64,000 nucleotides of DNA, taken from assembly GCA_036417435.1 (NCBI GenBank), contig CM070904.1, positions 14,862,835 through 14,926,834 on the forward strand, read 5' to 3'. The stretch is from Inia geoffrensis. Lineage: Eukaryota > Chordata > Mammalia > Artiodactyla > Iniidae. The notes below the pieces were generated by a model. It worked only from the letters and a program-made list of their open reading frames with translations, was not told where the DNA came from and searched no databases. Both the position numbers and the translations under genes were made by a program. Shown piece by piece: positions 24,076-36,600 of this stretch (the first letter of the stretch is position 1; each line of letters opens with the position of its first letter).

Positions 24076-24349
24076 TCTCAAATCCATGGTGTCACAGAGC
24101 TTGAGAGCTAGAAAACATTTTTGAACCTCTATCCCAGCAGTTTCAAACCTTCCAAGTATTGGGGTCCAAGGAGGGGCCTCAGCTTCATATGCATGGATGA
24201 TGTGTGGGTCCTATAAGCCAAGCCTGGTTCTTGCCACTTCCATGTCAACTTGAAGACTCTCTTATATCTGTTTTAATTTTGAGCTTCCATGTAAAATATT
24301 ACATGATAATAAAAAAAAGATTTCATGCTTAAAACAATAATTGAAAACT

Positions 24350-24490
24350 GTAGATCTAATCTAACTTCTTTGTTTTATGAATAAGAATAACTAGTCTAGA
24401 GACCTGGAGTGAGCTGCCCACCTTTAGGTAAGCAGCTAATGGTAGGAAACTCGGGTCTCCCCATTTTGGCTGACTACTGCCTACTATTCC
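24350..24490 (-). mobile_element. MIR fragment, antisense
   Basis: 'ttttatgaataagaataac...gagtgagctgcccacc...gtaagcagctaatgg...actcgggtctcc' matches the MIR core on the complementary strand, strongly diverged. Confidence 0.4.
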
Positions 24491-25440
24491 TAGATCATTC
24501 TGTACAAGAATGAGATCTATCCAGGCCTAAGAATGAGGTTAAAAGTCTTGATACTGCTTTGCCTTGTCTTAAGAAATCTTTTATTTGACTGGGATTCTGC
24601 CTCTGCCTTGCTGGAATTTTCTGTGCTACGGAAGAACGATTATTGCAGGATTATCTTGTGCTGCGGCACTGTCTCTAGAGCCTCCTGGGAGCTTGTTTTG
24701 CTAGCTCAGCTGTTTCTCAGCCTGCCCTGCCTGAATGATGTCAGCTGTGATGTTGTTTCACTCAAGAATCCCCCCTCCCACTGCTCACTGCCTTGGAGTC
24801 TCTTTTGGTCCAACTAGCGATGTCTTCATCTTTCCCCCTTTTTTCCTGTTCCCTCCACTTTTGATATCCTTGAGGCTGATGGTGTTTGTCAGGTCTGTCT
24901 CTAACTCTGGGGAAAGAGCTGGTGGAGCCATCTGCGGGGTTTGGAGAGCATCCCTGCTTGTAATTATTTTTCCTACAGTCATCCTTGATGAGGCAAAGGC
25001 CCACTGTTGCATGAATCCCAGTTGTCACCAAGGCTTTCCCATCATAGAGTGTGTCCTGTGGGGCAACAGTAGCACGATGGGTCTTAGAGAAACAAGAGCT
25101 GTTGATTTCCTCACCGACAATTGGATGAAGAAATTGGTTCCCAGGATGTTGCTTGGTTTGGCCACTAACATTATTTAGCTGCAGAGTTCCCCACGGTGGG
25201 AGTAGGATTTTTGTCACTTCTCTTCAACCCAAATGTGAATGAGCTGTCAGAAACTGGGGGAGAATGGAGAATGGTCTCTTACTTCACAAGAACATGAAGT
25301 CCTTGCCCCAGAATGATGGGCAGAGGTGAAATCATCATAAACCCTCTAAAGCCTTGGTAATTTGTGTGATTATTGTGAAGGACAGTGAGACTTATTGAAG
25401 GGGCTCAATTACATTAAATCCAGCTCAACATTTGGAAGAG
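24491..25440. other. unique sequence with long antiparallel frames
   Basis: A 151-codon minus frame (24762-25217) and a 147-codon plus frame (24735-25178) overlap. Neither shows a known domain, splice boundary or polyadenylation context, and I do not call either a gene. Confidence 0.4.
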
Positions 25441-25625
25441 AGTTTGATGTTAACAGAGCATAGACAGGGTGTTGAAAATCCAGGTTTTAATCCAAGCTTT
25501 GTCATTAATTGCTGGATGATTTTGGGTGGGATCCTTTCTCTCTTTGTATTTAAATTTTCTCACTCACGGAATGTGGAGTTTTGAATAAGTGATCTATAAA
25601 ACCCTTCCACATCTCCTAGTCTATC
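25441..25625 (+). mobile_element. MIR fragment, sense
   Basis: 'aaaatccaggttttaatccaagctttgtc...' followed by 'tttaaattttctcactcacgg' fits a decayed MIR. Confidence 0.5.
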
Positions 25626-26700
25626 ATTTGGAATATGTGTCAAGTATCAGCCCTGGGCAGGCAGTGTCCTGGGCCTTTCAGGGGAAGCCATGGAATATCC
25701 CTGAGCCAGTCTACACTATCAGTCTTTTGGTAAAGACCTGCCACTGCGTTCAGTTCAAGCCGAGACAGTTATGCATCAGGCTAATGAATCACTGCCAAAA
25801 TGAACTGGCTTTTTTGAATAGAATGTTAGTAATTAGAACATTCGTTGTTTAAATGTAAATGCTTGCTTATAAAGAGCTAAAAAAGGTGCTTATCCTAAGT
25901 AGGTTGAGCCACTGCAGTTGTTCTTTTAAGTTGTTCAGCTCCTGCTTTCTTTCATAGTCTGTTATTGTAACTATTGATGGTTTATGTCTCCTCCAAAAAG
26001 AATGTGAGGTAGCTTAAAGCAGAAAACACATAAAAACCACGACAATTAAAAATTTTTAAAGGAAAAAAAAAGGACAACAGAAAAACTATAAGCGGGGAGA
26101 TAGGTTTCCAAATACCCAGGGTGAGTTGTTTCTGCACTTGATCCCCAGGTTAACTGCACTTCCTGGCTCTCAAAGCACAAAGGTAGCCAGGAGGAACATG
26201 ATGTCCAAGCTTCCATGAGCGAGGCCAGACTTACTAGATGCGTTGCTCCCTGAGAAGCCAGATTTCTTACCTGAAGGACAAGTGGGAAGATAGATCTGCA
26301 GAAAAATTCTTAGGATACAATGTGCTTAGTGTACATTTCTCAATGGTCTCCAAATTATTTGATTGTGTACCTTTATCAGAAATCTATTTGGGACATGTAC
26401 CCTCCAACTAGGTGCATATTTATTTGTATATAAATTTTATATGTGAACTACTGTGTTAAGATGCTGTGGACATCATGAAACATACACAAAGAAATAAAAA
26501 TGAGATAAAAATAAATAAGTTCTAACATTCTTTTCTCACATTCAAATAGTGTGGCTCTATTTGGATGAAATGTTTGTAAGGAGAACAATAGTTATTTAAA
26601 TGTTAATAAATGAATGAATGCTTATAAAATGCTTAAACAGAATGCCTTCTAAATATGTAAAGCAGTTTACTTGCAATAGCATTGACCCTTAAATTGTGCA
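25626..26700. other. unique AT-rich sequence
   Basis: No gene or assignable repeat was seen. Confidence 0.4.
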
Positions 26701-26715
26701 GCAAATGAGTTTTTT

Positions 26716-26917
26716 TTTTTTTTTTGCTGTACGCGGGCCTCTCACTGTCGCGGCCTCTCCCGTTGCGGAGCACAGGCTCCGGACGCGCAGGCTCAGCGGC
26801 CATGGCTCACGGGCCCAGCCGCTCCGCGGCATGTGGGATCCTTCTGGACCGGGGCACAAACCTGCGTCCCCTGCATCGGCAGGCGGACTCTCAACCACTG
26901 CGCCACCAGGGAAGCCC
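26716..26917 (-). mobile_element. cetacean CHR-type SINE, antisense
   Basis: T-run, 'gctgtacgcgggcctctcac', body, then '...gccaccagggaagccc'. The target duplication caaatgagtttttt lies at 26702-26715 and 26919-26932. Confidence 0.93.
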
Positions 26918-26934
26918 ACAAATGAGTTTTTTAA

Positions 26935-27070
26935 AAATAAACTTTTTTCGGGGGGAGCGGACAGCTTTAGATTTATAGCAAAGTCGCAAACAAGGTACAT
27001 AGAGTTCCCTTGTAGCCTTCACCCAGCTTCCCCTAATGTTAACATCTAGCAAACATGTTTTTTATAGATT
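26935..27070 (-). mobile_element. old L1M 3' tail, antisense
   Basis: 'cagctttagatttatagcaaagtcgcaaac...gagttcccttgtagcc...cttcccctaatgttaacatc' matches the extreme 3' end of old L1M subfamilies on the complementary strand. Confidence 0.6.
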
Positions 27071-27299
27071 GTTATCAACTGATCACCCCCTGGGATGTCT
27101 GACCCAAGCCCTTTTTGGGGACCATTATCTTGTTTTGGGCAGAGCCTGAAAGGTGAGGCCCCAGCTTTCTTGTTCACAGCTAGACTGTCAGAAGCTAAAA
27201 AAAGGTCCAAAACAGAAAAGGCACTTAATGAATACTCACTAAATGACTAAGTTATGGACTGAGAAAACAAAATTTTCTATATGTGTCTTAGAAAGTAGA

Positions 27300-27930
27300 G
27301 AGGGGCCATAAATATTTTTTCCTGTTACATGTTCAAATGAAAAAACGGCTTTATTTGTCACAGAAAAGGAGATTAAGGAGAGCTTTGTCATTTATGTACA
27401 GGATTGCATGTTAGCTGATACCATAGTTACAACTTACTCCAGTGATGGTTTGGATTTCTGAACAAATGGGTGTCCTGAGTAGGTGTCTGCTTGACCCACC
27501 TCTTATCCCGGCTTAGGTATACAAGTGACAGCATGTGTTTTTTCTGTTAGAGCTTAGCTCACACAGGGATGACTTTCCTAGTCCACGCATTGGTCTCTTC
27601 CTCTTCTGAACTTGCCGCAGAACTTTCCACCTGTACTGACTCTCCCATAATTGCATTGTCTTCTATCTCCCCTCCAGGATCTTTATGGTTTAGTGGGTGA
27701 GGCTGTGCTAAATTAATTAGTTTCATGTATGCAATCCTTGTGTCATCCACTATGTAATGAATGAGCTCCTTGCGTATAGGCCAGTGTCTTTTCATCTCCA
27801 ATGTCTAGCAGATTTTGCAGTATAGCAATATCAAATTAAGATGCTGGAGTTCTCAGCTGTCATGCAGCTGTCATCCAGAAAGGTCGCCACTGTGAGTTAT
27901 CATTACCTGGTCATTCCACATCTTTCAACA
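27300..27930 (-). pseudogene. candidate coding remnant or retrocopy, parent not recognised
   Basis: On the minus strand, 27801 down to 27559 gives an 80-codon frame. It has a basic start (MEMKRHWPIRKELIHYIVDD), a middle NLAQPHPLNHKDPGGE and an acidic Ser/Glu tail SSAASSEEEETNAW, then a stop. This composition is more protein-like than neighbouring frames. Just upstream a different frame reads LQNLLDIGDEK, which suggests a frameshift. Further along the same strand an AATAAA occurs near 27345-27350. This could be a decayed retrocopy or the remains of a transposase gene. I cannot name a parent. Confidence 0.3.
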
Positions 27931-28026
27931 GATATGCATTAAGCACCTAATGTTTTCAAGGCACTGTTTACTGCCCTCCAGTGTGTATATACAGGTGGAG
28001 TGTGTGTGTGCATGTGTGTGCATGTG

Positions 28027-28063
<37 letters not shown>

Positions 28064-28205
28064 GATGGGGTGGTCAGGGAGGACCTTTCTGGTAAGTCAA
28101 CATGTGAGCAGAGACCTGAATGAAGCGAGAGAATGAGCCTTGAGGATGCAGAGCAGTCAAGGCAGAAGGAAGAGCCAGTGCAAATGCCCTGGGGTAACAA
28201 AGCTA
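27920..28205 (-). mobile_element. L2 3' fragment, antisense, with (TG)n expansion
   Basis: 'tcaacagatatgcattaagcacc...' and '...gcagagacctgaatgaagcgagag...gtgcaaatgccctgggg' are ordered L2 landmarks on the complementary strand. A (TG)n tract separates them. Confidence 0.65.
28001..28061. repeat. (TG)n microsatellite
   Basis: About 60 bp of TG with CA interruptions. The pure tract on the right is roughly 30 bp. Confidence 0.95.
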
Positions 28206-28664
28206 ATGCTGAGCCATTAACACCTTCCTTTAATTTCCACATTTAGAAGGTTTGATTTCCACATTCAGTCCATTCCCCTGGGACCTGAGAGAACCCTTCA
28301 TCTCTGCACTTCAGTGTCCTCACTAGCCCACTAGGTGAGTCAATTGGACCATATTTCCAAGCTAACATATTTGTAACTTTATGGAAAAACTATTATGTGA
28401 TGGAGAAAATATATTTTCTCTCCTCTAGCTGAGATGAGCCCTCTCCTCTCACATACTTCATTTCATTTTCAGATGTTGGTCTTACCCATTGAGTCTTCAT
28501 ACAGTTATTCCAGGGAGGCTTGTGGGGCCCGCCTCCATGGGAAGGAGTAGTGACCAAAGGGGACGTCATTGACTAGGGCAAGAGGCAATCCTTAGAAGTA
28601 AAATAGGGCCTGAGTAGGGAAGAGGATGGCTCAGCCTACCGAGTTCTGGATATTTTGTGGTCTG
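28206..28664. other. unique sequence
   Basis: Nothing recognisable was seen. Confidence 0.4.
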
Positions 28665-29135
28665 GAGGGAGGTCCTTTAAAGTGAGTCTGTTATCTTACA
28701 TGATAAAAAGGACTCTACAGATGTGATTAAATTAATGATCTGAAGACTGAGCGATTATCCTGGATTATCCCAGTGAGCCCAATATAATCAAAAGGGTCCT
28801 TTTAAGAGAAAGAGGGAGGCAGGAGAGTCAGAGTCTGAGAAAGAGATATGACAGTGGAAACAGAGATTACTATGCTGTCTCTGAAATGACAGAGATTTGA
28901 AGATGCTGTGTTTTCTATGAAAATCGAGAAAGGGGCTGCAAACCAAGGAATGCGTGTGGCCTCTAGAAGTTAGAAAAGACAAGGAAACAGATTCTCCTTG
29001 ATAGCTTCCAAAAGGAACACAGCCCTGCTAACACCTTGATTTTAAGACTTCTAAACTCAGAACTGAAAGATGATAAATTTTTGTTGTTTTAAGCCACTAT
29101 GTTTGTGGTAATTTATTATAGCAGCCATAGGAAAT
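28665..29135 (+). mobile_element. MLT1-like (MaLR) LTR, sense, diverged
   Basis: 'gattatcctggattatccc...cccaatataatcaaaagggtcctttt' and 'acagccctgctaacaccttg...tttttgttgttttaagccac' are MaLR LTR landmarks in the correct order. Confidence 0.65.
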
Positions 29136-29419
29136 AGCATCAGCTGTGGAAAATGCATGACTGTTTTCCTTTTCCTGTGATCTAAGACAGGACATCTGTG
29201 CGAAGACATCATCCCAAGGATGCCTGCCAGCCATGGCCAGTCCCATCAGGATCACGTCTTAGGAAATGTGGGCCAGCTCAGAGTTTGTGTAGGGCAAGTT
29301 ACTGCTGTGGGAAACAGAAGCTCCCCAAATGTGCTGGGGGCATGGGGGAGACGATTCTGTTGTTGGCCTACTAACTGCTAAATTATCATTTCATGACCTA
29401 AGTGTAAATAAATCAAAAC

Positions 29420-29960
29420 TACATGTTCCATTTTAAGCCAAATGAGTGGACTGTTCCAAATTAACAGAAATCATGCCTGAGGATAGAGTGATCCAGAATG
29501 AGGGCTTTGGGCTATGTGGTGTTAGCTCAACTTCTGGAGGGGCTGCAGACTAAAGTCAGCACTTGGTTGGTCACATTCAGCCATATCTACGTGACCAAAC
29601 CCCAATAAAAACACTGGACACCACAGCCCAGGTGAGCTTCTCTGGTTGGCAATACTCAGTATATATTGTCACACATCATAGTCAGAAGCTATGACTGTCC
29701 ATGGCTCCACTGGGATATGATAACTGGAAATTCTGCATGTGGGGCTCTCCTGGGCTCTGCCCTATGTGCTCTTCCCTTTGCTGATTTTCATCTGTATCTT
29801 TCTGTTGTAATAAACCATAATTGTGAGTATAACATCTTTTGGTGAGTTCTGTGAGTCCTTCTAGTGAATTACTGAAAACAAGGGTAGGCTTGGAGACCCC
29901 AGAACTTGCACTTAGGTCAAAAGTGAAGGTGATCTTGGGGGCACCCTAACTTGCAGGTGT
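29420..29960 (+). mobile_element. possible decayed LTR
   Basis: 'ctttctgttgtaataaaccataattgtgagtat...gagttctgtgagtccttctagtgaatta' resembles the R/U5 region of an ERV-class LTR with AATAAA. The 5' part is too diverged to assign. No gag, pol or env sequence is attached. Confidence 0.35.
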
Positions 29961-30785
29961 GTTCTGCTCTTTGAAACCTACTTGTTCTGAATGCCATTGC
30001 TCGCACTGTGCTCTCAGACAGGGCTAAGTTGATGGCTGATCAATTACCTCCTGTCCTAGGCCAGCTACTAACATTTCACAAAGGCTGTGGTGACTTCAAC
30101 CCAAGGGAGACCTTGAGGGTAGACCTATTTGGCTACATTTGGCCATACAAAAAGCAGCATACTGAGGCTTTATATGAAGACAGGCAGACAGGTGAAATCT
30201 CACCCAAAGCAGGCTAAGCGCAAGCACCCTGCCTATAGGACAAAACATTGTCCAAGTTCTTCCTTGTTTTGTTTGGTTAACTTTTAAAACACATTTGTAC
30301 ATTGAATAAAGTGAGTTGGCCAGCTCAGATACTTGTAGATGATGTTAAACACATCCTGACAGTAAAAATGTTATCAACTCTCATCCTAGAGGACTCACTG
30401 GGTGCCGGCCATGCACAGTGTCGTCACTTCATCCGTGCACCAATTCTGCTAGTGTGTGTTGCTCAGCCTTCTTTCATAGAAGGGAGATAGAGACAGAGGG
30501 AGCTTTAGAAACTTACTCAAAGGCTGACTCCAGAGCTGACGCCTATAACCACTCTGCTTTCACATTCCTTACGTCGTGCTACCTTCTCTATCGTGTTTCA
30601 GTTGGAGAGATTACCATTAACTAGAGCAGAGAGAGGCACCCAGCTGTCAATAAAGTATTCAGTCTAACTGTGTTAAAATATAGGAAACAATACCTATGGA
30701 TTGATTGATTGACAAGAGGAAGCACAGTCCCTGCCCTCAAGAGGAAGAAGGTCAAGGTAACGTGGGGGCAGTGGGAAAGGAACTG
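29961..30785. other. unique sequence
   Basis: No gene could be supported. Frames at 30008-30217 and 30302-30624 have no family signature. Confidence 0.4.
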
Positions 30786-30789
30786 GTCT

Positions 30790-30920
30790 TTTGAGAACTT
30801 ACTTGGTGCAAGTTTCTTGACATAGAGGATTTTGTTTAATCCTTGTAATCCTAGGAAGGATTATTAACTCTATTTTACAGATGAAGTAACATTAACTTTA
30901 GGTTACAAACCTCTGCTCTA
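30790..30920 (-). mobile_element. MIR fragment, antisense
   Basis: 'gaacttacttggtgcaag...tttaatccttgtaatcctagg...ctattttacagatgaagtaac' is MIR on the complementary strand. Confidence 0.65.
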
Positions 30921-30929
30921 ACTAAAGGC

Positions 30930-31317
30930 AAGTTACAGGCTGAATTGTGTTCCCCACCCACCCAAATTCCTATGCTGAGACCTAACCCTCAGTATCTCAG
31001 AATGTGACCAAATTTGGATATTGGGTATTAAAGAGGTGATTAAATTTAAATGAGGTTATTAGAGTGGGCCTCAATCCAATACAACTTGTGTCCTTATAAG
31101 AAGAAGACATTCGGACACAGACAGATAAAGAAGGAAGACCATGTGAAGACACAGGGAGGAGACAGACATCCGCAAATCAAGGAGAGAGAAGAAACCAACC
31201 CCGCTGATAACTTGATCTTGTACTTCCAGACTCCAGAACTGTAAGAAAATAAATTTCTGTTGTTTAAGCCCCCCGGTCTTTGGTACTTTGTTCTGGCAGC
31301 CTTAGCAGACAAATACA
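30930..31317 (+). mobile_element. MLT1 (MaLR) LTR, sense
   Basis: It starts 'ggctgaattgtgttcccc', runs through 'gtccttataagaagaagac' and 'gaaaataaatttctgttgttt', and ends '...gcagccttagcagacaaata', which is nearly a complete MLT1 LTR. Confidence 0.8.
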
Positions 31318-32840
31318 AGGTACAGTGGAGACTTATCACCAGGTAGGACTAATTCCAAAGCCCTAGCCGGCCCTTTCTCTGTACCATGGAAAAGATCAGC
31401 CAGTGATGTGGGAGACAGCCCAGCAGTAGCCAAATGAGCTACACGCACAGTGATTAAATGTGATGCGATGGATTGGTGGGCAGGGTTGAGGCTCGGAAAA
31501 GGCCTCCTGAATAAGGTGAGCATTCAGCTGGATAGGGAAATTTGGGAAAGATGCAGATGGGCAGAGGGTGGGGAGGAGGGCATTCCAAGCCACAGGGCTG
31601 CTGATTTTGCTAGATCCCAGTGCCTCCATCCCTGCTGTCTGGATGGACGTTTGGCCAGCCAAGCACACATGTGGACACAGTGCCGAGGAATGTTGGCCCT
31701 GACTGAACATGAGGAGATGGTCTGTAAATCAGGAGTCTCTTTTATGGACAACTTCTTCCCCTGAAGCCCCAGAAGGTGACCAAGAATAAAGAAGCCGTCA
31801 GCTTCTCATATTTATTAAGAGGCAGAGAGTGTGAGAAGGAGGGACAAGGAAGCACTAACAGAAAAAGGATAGTTAACCCTAGAACAGTTAATCCAGTTTC
31901 CTGGGCCTTAGAAAAAACAAGACTGACAAGAAACCAGTCATGGGGTTGAATACAGAGCATGGGAATGAGCGAGGGGAGGGGTCCCAAATCTGACACACAA
32001 TGTATCAAATATAATAAGTCCTGTGAGGCCAATCAAATCCCCTGTCACCCCAACCCCACACTATGCCAAATAGTAAAAGCAGATGTTTTGCAAACTGGTA
32101 ACAACTCAGGAGTCTTTTCTTGTGATTGGCAAGAGAAGGGGGCAGACTGCTGAGAGGGGTGGAGAGAGTAGGCTTTTGGGAAGGGTCCAAATATTAGTGC
32201 ACCAGAAACCTTACACTGGGCTCCTCCAACAATAGGAAAAGAGGGATCCAATTTAGCTTGGGCAAGGAGAGAAGATCTATTGTAGCAGGGAAGAAATTCA
32301 AACGCAATAGGAGAACAAGGCAACATTTCAAATTGCTGTGATTTATCCAGCCCCATCGCCCGACCCATTTCTTTCAAATACCAAGCTGACAGGGCCAGTT
32401 GCAATACCTCATGGGAGAGCGGGGGTGGAAGGTCCCCTGCTTTGCCTCTGGAAATTCAGTCTGTGCACACTTCATCCGAGTCTTTGGCTTTCCTTTCCAT
32501 GGCAGGGGGACACCCCTATCCCTGCAGCTTCCAGCATATTCTTAGTGGGAGTAATCACCAGGGGTGGCACTCTCCAAAGTAGCCATGGCACCGTCTTTGC
32601 CTAAAGGCAGTGCCAACAAAGCAGCCCCTATCCATCCCACCTGGCAGCGTTACAGGGAGATGCAGGCACATGCACAACCGCCCAAGGCACAGCCAGTAGG
32701 AGAAAGTCCAGGGCTCTGGAAGGGTCTACTAGGAGTCAAGCGGTTTAGGTCTAGGCTTTAGGCAATTCACTGATCCTCTTTGCTTTGTTTTCTTGACTTC
32801 TTCTATGGATAATATATGGATTTCTATGCTCTCATTTTTG
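31318..32840. other. mostly unique sequence
   Basis: A short L2-like piece (antisense) is possible at about 31495-31580. Overlapping frames on both strands at 31742-32404 (up to 119 codons) and a Pro/Gln-rich plus frame at 32564-32761 have no recognisable domain. A decayed retroviral internal region cannot be excluded but is not supported. Confidence 0.35.
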
Positions 32841-32844
32841 GTAT

Positions 32845-33677
32845 GACATGCAAATAATTGTCTGTATTTAATATATACAAGTTGATGAGTTTGGAGATAA
32901 CTATACATTCTTGAAATCATTATCACAATCTATGACATAAACATATCCTCCACCTCTAAAAGTTTCCTCCAACCTTCTTTATTATTATTACTATTATCAT
33001 TACTATTTCACAATAAGAAGACCTGACATAAGATCTACCCTCTTTGCAAATTTTTAAGCATAAAATACAGTATAATTATTAACTATAGGCCCTAGGCAGA
33101 TCATCGCTAGGACTTATTCATCTTGCATAACTGAAACTTTGTACTCTCTGACTAATACCTCCCTGTTTCCTCCTCTCCCCAGCCCCTAGCAATCATTATT
33201 CTACTCTCTGCTTTTTATGAATTTACTATTTTAAATTCCTCATATAAGTGGTACCATGTAGTATTTGTCATTCTGTATCTGGCTTATTTCACTTACCATA
33301 ATGTCTTCCAAATTTATCCATGTTATTGCAAATGGTAAGATTTCCTTTCTTAAAGCTGAATAATATTCCATTGTATGTACATACCACCCTTTCTTTATTC
33401 ATTCATCTGTTGGTGGATATTTAGCTTGCTTCCATGTCTTGGCTATTGTAAATAGTGCTTCAATGAACATAAGAGTGCACATTTATCTTTGAGAGGCTGA
33501 TTTCAATTCCTCTGAATATATACCCAGAAGTGGGATTGCTGGATCATACGTTAGTTCTATTTTTAATTTTTTTGAGGAAATTTCACACTTTTTTTTTTTA
33601 TAGTGGTTGCGCCAATTTACATTCCCACCAACAATGTACCAGGGTTCTCTTTTCTCCATATCCTTGCCAACACTTTT
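32845..33677 (-). mobile_element. old L1M 3' end, antisense, left part of split element
   Basis: It reads antisense from the L1M 3' tail to 'catatccttgccaacactttt', where a younger L1 inserted. The same element resumes at 40509, so the two parts were once contiguous. Confidence 0.8.
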
Positions 33678-36600
33678 TTTTTAAACATCTTTATTAGAGT
33701 ATAATTGCTTTAAAATGGTGTGTTAGTTTCTTCTTTATAACAAAGTGAATCAGCTACACATATACATATATCCCCATTATTTCCTCCCCCTTGCATCTCC
33801 TTCCCACCCTCCCTATCCCACCCCCCCAACCCCGCCAGGTGGACACAAAGCACCGAGCTGATCTCCCTGTGCTATGTGGCTACTTCCCACTAGCTATCTA
33901 TTTTATATTTGGTAGTGTATATATGTCCATGCCTCTCTCTCACTTCACCCCAGTTTACACTTCCCCCTCCCCTTGTCCTCAAGTCCATTCTCTACATCTG
34001 CGTCTTTATTCCTGCCCTGTCCCCAGGTTCTTCAGAACCAATTTTTTTTTTTTTTAGATTCCATATATATGTGTTAGCATATGGTATTTGTTTTTCTCTT
34101 TCTGTCTTATTTCACTCTGTATGACAGACTCTAGATCCATCACGTCACTTCAAATAACTCAATTTTATTTCTTTTTATGGCTGAGTAATATAGCATTGTA
34201 TATATGTGGCACATCTTCTTTATCCATTCATCTGTCAATGGACACTGAGGTTGTTTCCATGTCCTGACTATTGTAAATAGAGCTGCAATGAACATTGTGG
34301 TACATGTCTCTTTTTGATTTATGGTTTTCTTAGGGTATATGTCCAGTAGTGGAATTGCTGGGTCATATGGTAGTTCTATTTTTAGTTTTTTAAGGAACCT
34401 CCATACTGTTCTCCATAGTGGCTGTATCAATTTACATTCCCACCAACAGTGCAAGAGGGTTCCCTTTCCCCAACATCCTTTCCAGCATTTGTTTATAGAT
34501 TTATTGATGATGGCTATTCTTACTGGTGTGAGGTGATACCTCATTGTAGTTTTGATTTGCATTTCTCTAATGATTAGTGATGTTGAGCATTCTTTCATGT
34601 GTTTCTTGGCAATATGTATATCTTCTTTGGAGAAATGTTTATTTAGGTCTTCTGCCCATTTGTGGATTGGGTTGTTTGTTTTTTTGATATTGAGCTGCAT
34701 GAGCTGCTTGTAAATTTTGGAGATTAATCCTTTGTCAGCTGCTTAATTTGCAAAAGTTTCTCCCATTCTGACAGTTGTCTTTTCGTCTCGTTTATGTTAT
34801 CCTTTGCTGTGCGAAAGCTTTTATGTTTCACTAGGTCTCATTTGTTTATTTTTCTTTTTATTTCCATTTCTCTAAGAGGTGGGTCAAAAAGGATCTTGCT
34901 GTGATTTATGTCATAGAGTGTTCTGTCTATGTTTTCCTCTAAGAGTTTTAAAGTGCCTCATCTTACTTAAGTCTTTAATCCATTTTCAGTTTATTTTTGA
35001 GTATGATGTTGGAGTGTGTTCTAAGTTCATTCTTTTACATGTAGCTGTCCAGTTTTCCCAGAACCAATTATTGAAGAGGCTGTCTTTTCTCCATTGTATA
35101 TTCTTGTCACCTTTATGAAAAATAAGGTGACCATAGGTGCGTGGGTTTATCTCTGGGCTTTCTATCCTGTTCCATTAATCTATATTTCTGTTTTTCTGCC
35201 AGTACCATACTGTCTTGATGACTATATCTTTAGAGTATAGTCTGAGTCTGGGAGTCTGATTCCTCCTGCTCCATTTTTCTTTCTCAAGACTGCTTTGGCT
35301 ATTTGGGGTCTTTTGTGTTTCCATAAAAATTGTGAATTTTTTTGTTCTAGCTCTGTGAAAAATGCCATTGGTAGTCTGATAGGGATTGCATTGAATCTGT
35401 AGATTCCTTTGGGTAGTATAGTCATTTTCACAATGTTGATTCTTCTAGTCCAGGAACATGGTACATCTCTCCATCTGTTTGTATCATCTTTAATTTCTTT
35501 CATCAGTGTCTTATAGGTCTTTTGTCTCCTTAGGTAGGTTTATTGCTACATATTTTATTCCTTTTGTTACAACGGTAAATGGGAGTGTTTTCTTAATTTC
35601 TCTTTCAGATTTTTCATCATTAGTGTATAGGAATGCAAGAGATTTCTGTGCATTAATTTTGTATTCTGCTACTTTACCAAATTCATTGATTAGCTCTAGT
35701 AGTTTTCTCGTAGCATCTTTAGGATTCTCTATGTATAGTATCATGTCATCTGCAAACAGTGATGGCTTTACTTCTTCTTTTCTGATTTGGATTCCTTTTA
35801 TTTATTTTTCTTCTCTGATTGCTGTGGCTAAAACTTCCAAGACTGTTGAATAATAGTGATGAGAGTGGACAACCTTGTCTTGCTCCTGATCTTAGAGGAA
35901 ATGGTTTCAAATTTTCACCATTGAGAATGATGTTGGCTCTGGGTTTGTCATATATTGCCTTTATTATATTGATGTAAGTTCCCTCTTTGCCTGCTTTCTG
36001 GAGGGCTTTTATCATAAATGGGTGTTGAATTTTGTCAAAAGCTTTTTCTGCATCTATTGGGATGATCATACGGTTTCTCTCCTTCAGTTTGTTTATATAG
36101 TTTATCACATTGATTGATGTGTGTATATTGAAGAATCCTTGCATTCCTGGGATAAACCCCACTTCATCATGGTTATGATCCTTTTAATGTGCTGTTGGAT
36201 TCTGTTTGCTAGTATTTTGTTGAGTAGTTTTGCATCTATGTTCATCAGTGATATTGGCCTGTGGTTTTCTTTCTTTGTGACATCTTTGTCTGGTTTTGGT
36301 ATCAGGGTTTTGATGGCCTTGTAGAATTAGTTGGGAGTGTTCCTCTGTCCACTATATTTTGGAAGAGTTTGAGAATGCTAGGTGTTAGCTCTACTCTAAA
36401 TGTTTGACAGAATTCACCTGTGAAGACATCTGGTACTGGTCTTTTTTTGTTGGAAGATTTTAAATCACCGTCTTAATTTCAGTGCTTGTGATTGGTCGGT
36501 TTATATTTTCTATTTCTTCTTGTTTCAGTCTCAGAAGGTTGTGCTTTTCTAAGAATGTTTCCATTTCTTCCAGGTTGTCCATTTTATTGGCATATAGTTG

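Noticed and set aside
24762..25217. 151-codon minus-strand frame overlapping a 147-codon plus-strand frame
   Set aside because: No recognisable domain, splice context or polyadenylation signal. Long antiparallel frames occur by chance in stop-poor sequence.
26696..27049. 117-codon frame and similar frames at 18187-18579, 23003-23459, 44854-45267 and 47878-48251
   Set aside because: They are translations of the GC-rich SINE body, which is open in several frames and recurs in every copy.
28001..28061. Regularly spaced repeats as a possible array
   Set aside because: It is a plain dinucleotide microsatellite. No CRISPR or spacer structure exists in this eukaryotic window.
31742..32404. Overlapping minus-strand frames that might be old retroviral gag or pol
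   Set aside because: No motif such as a zinc knuckle, protease DTG or RT box was visible, and no flanking LTR pair was found.
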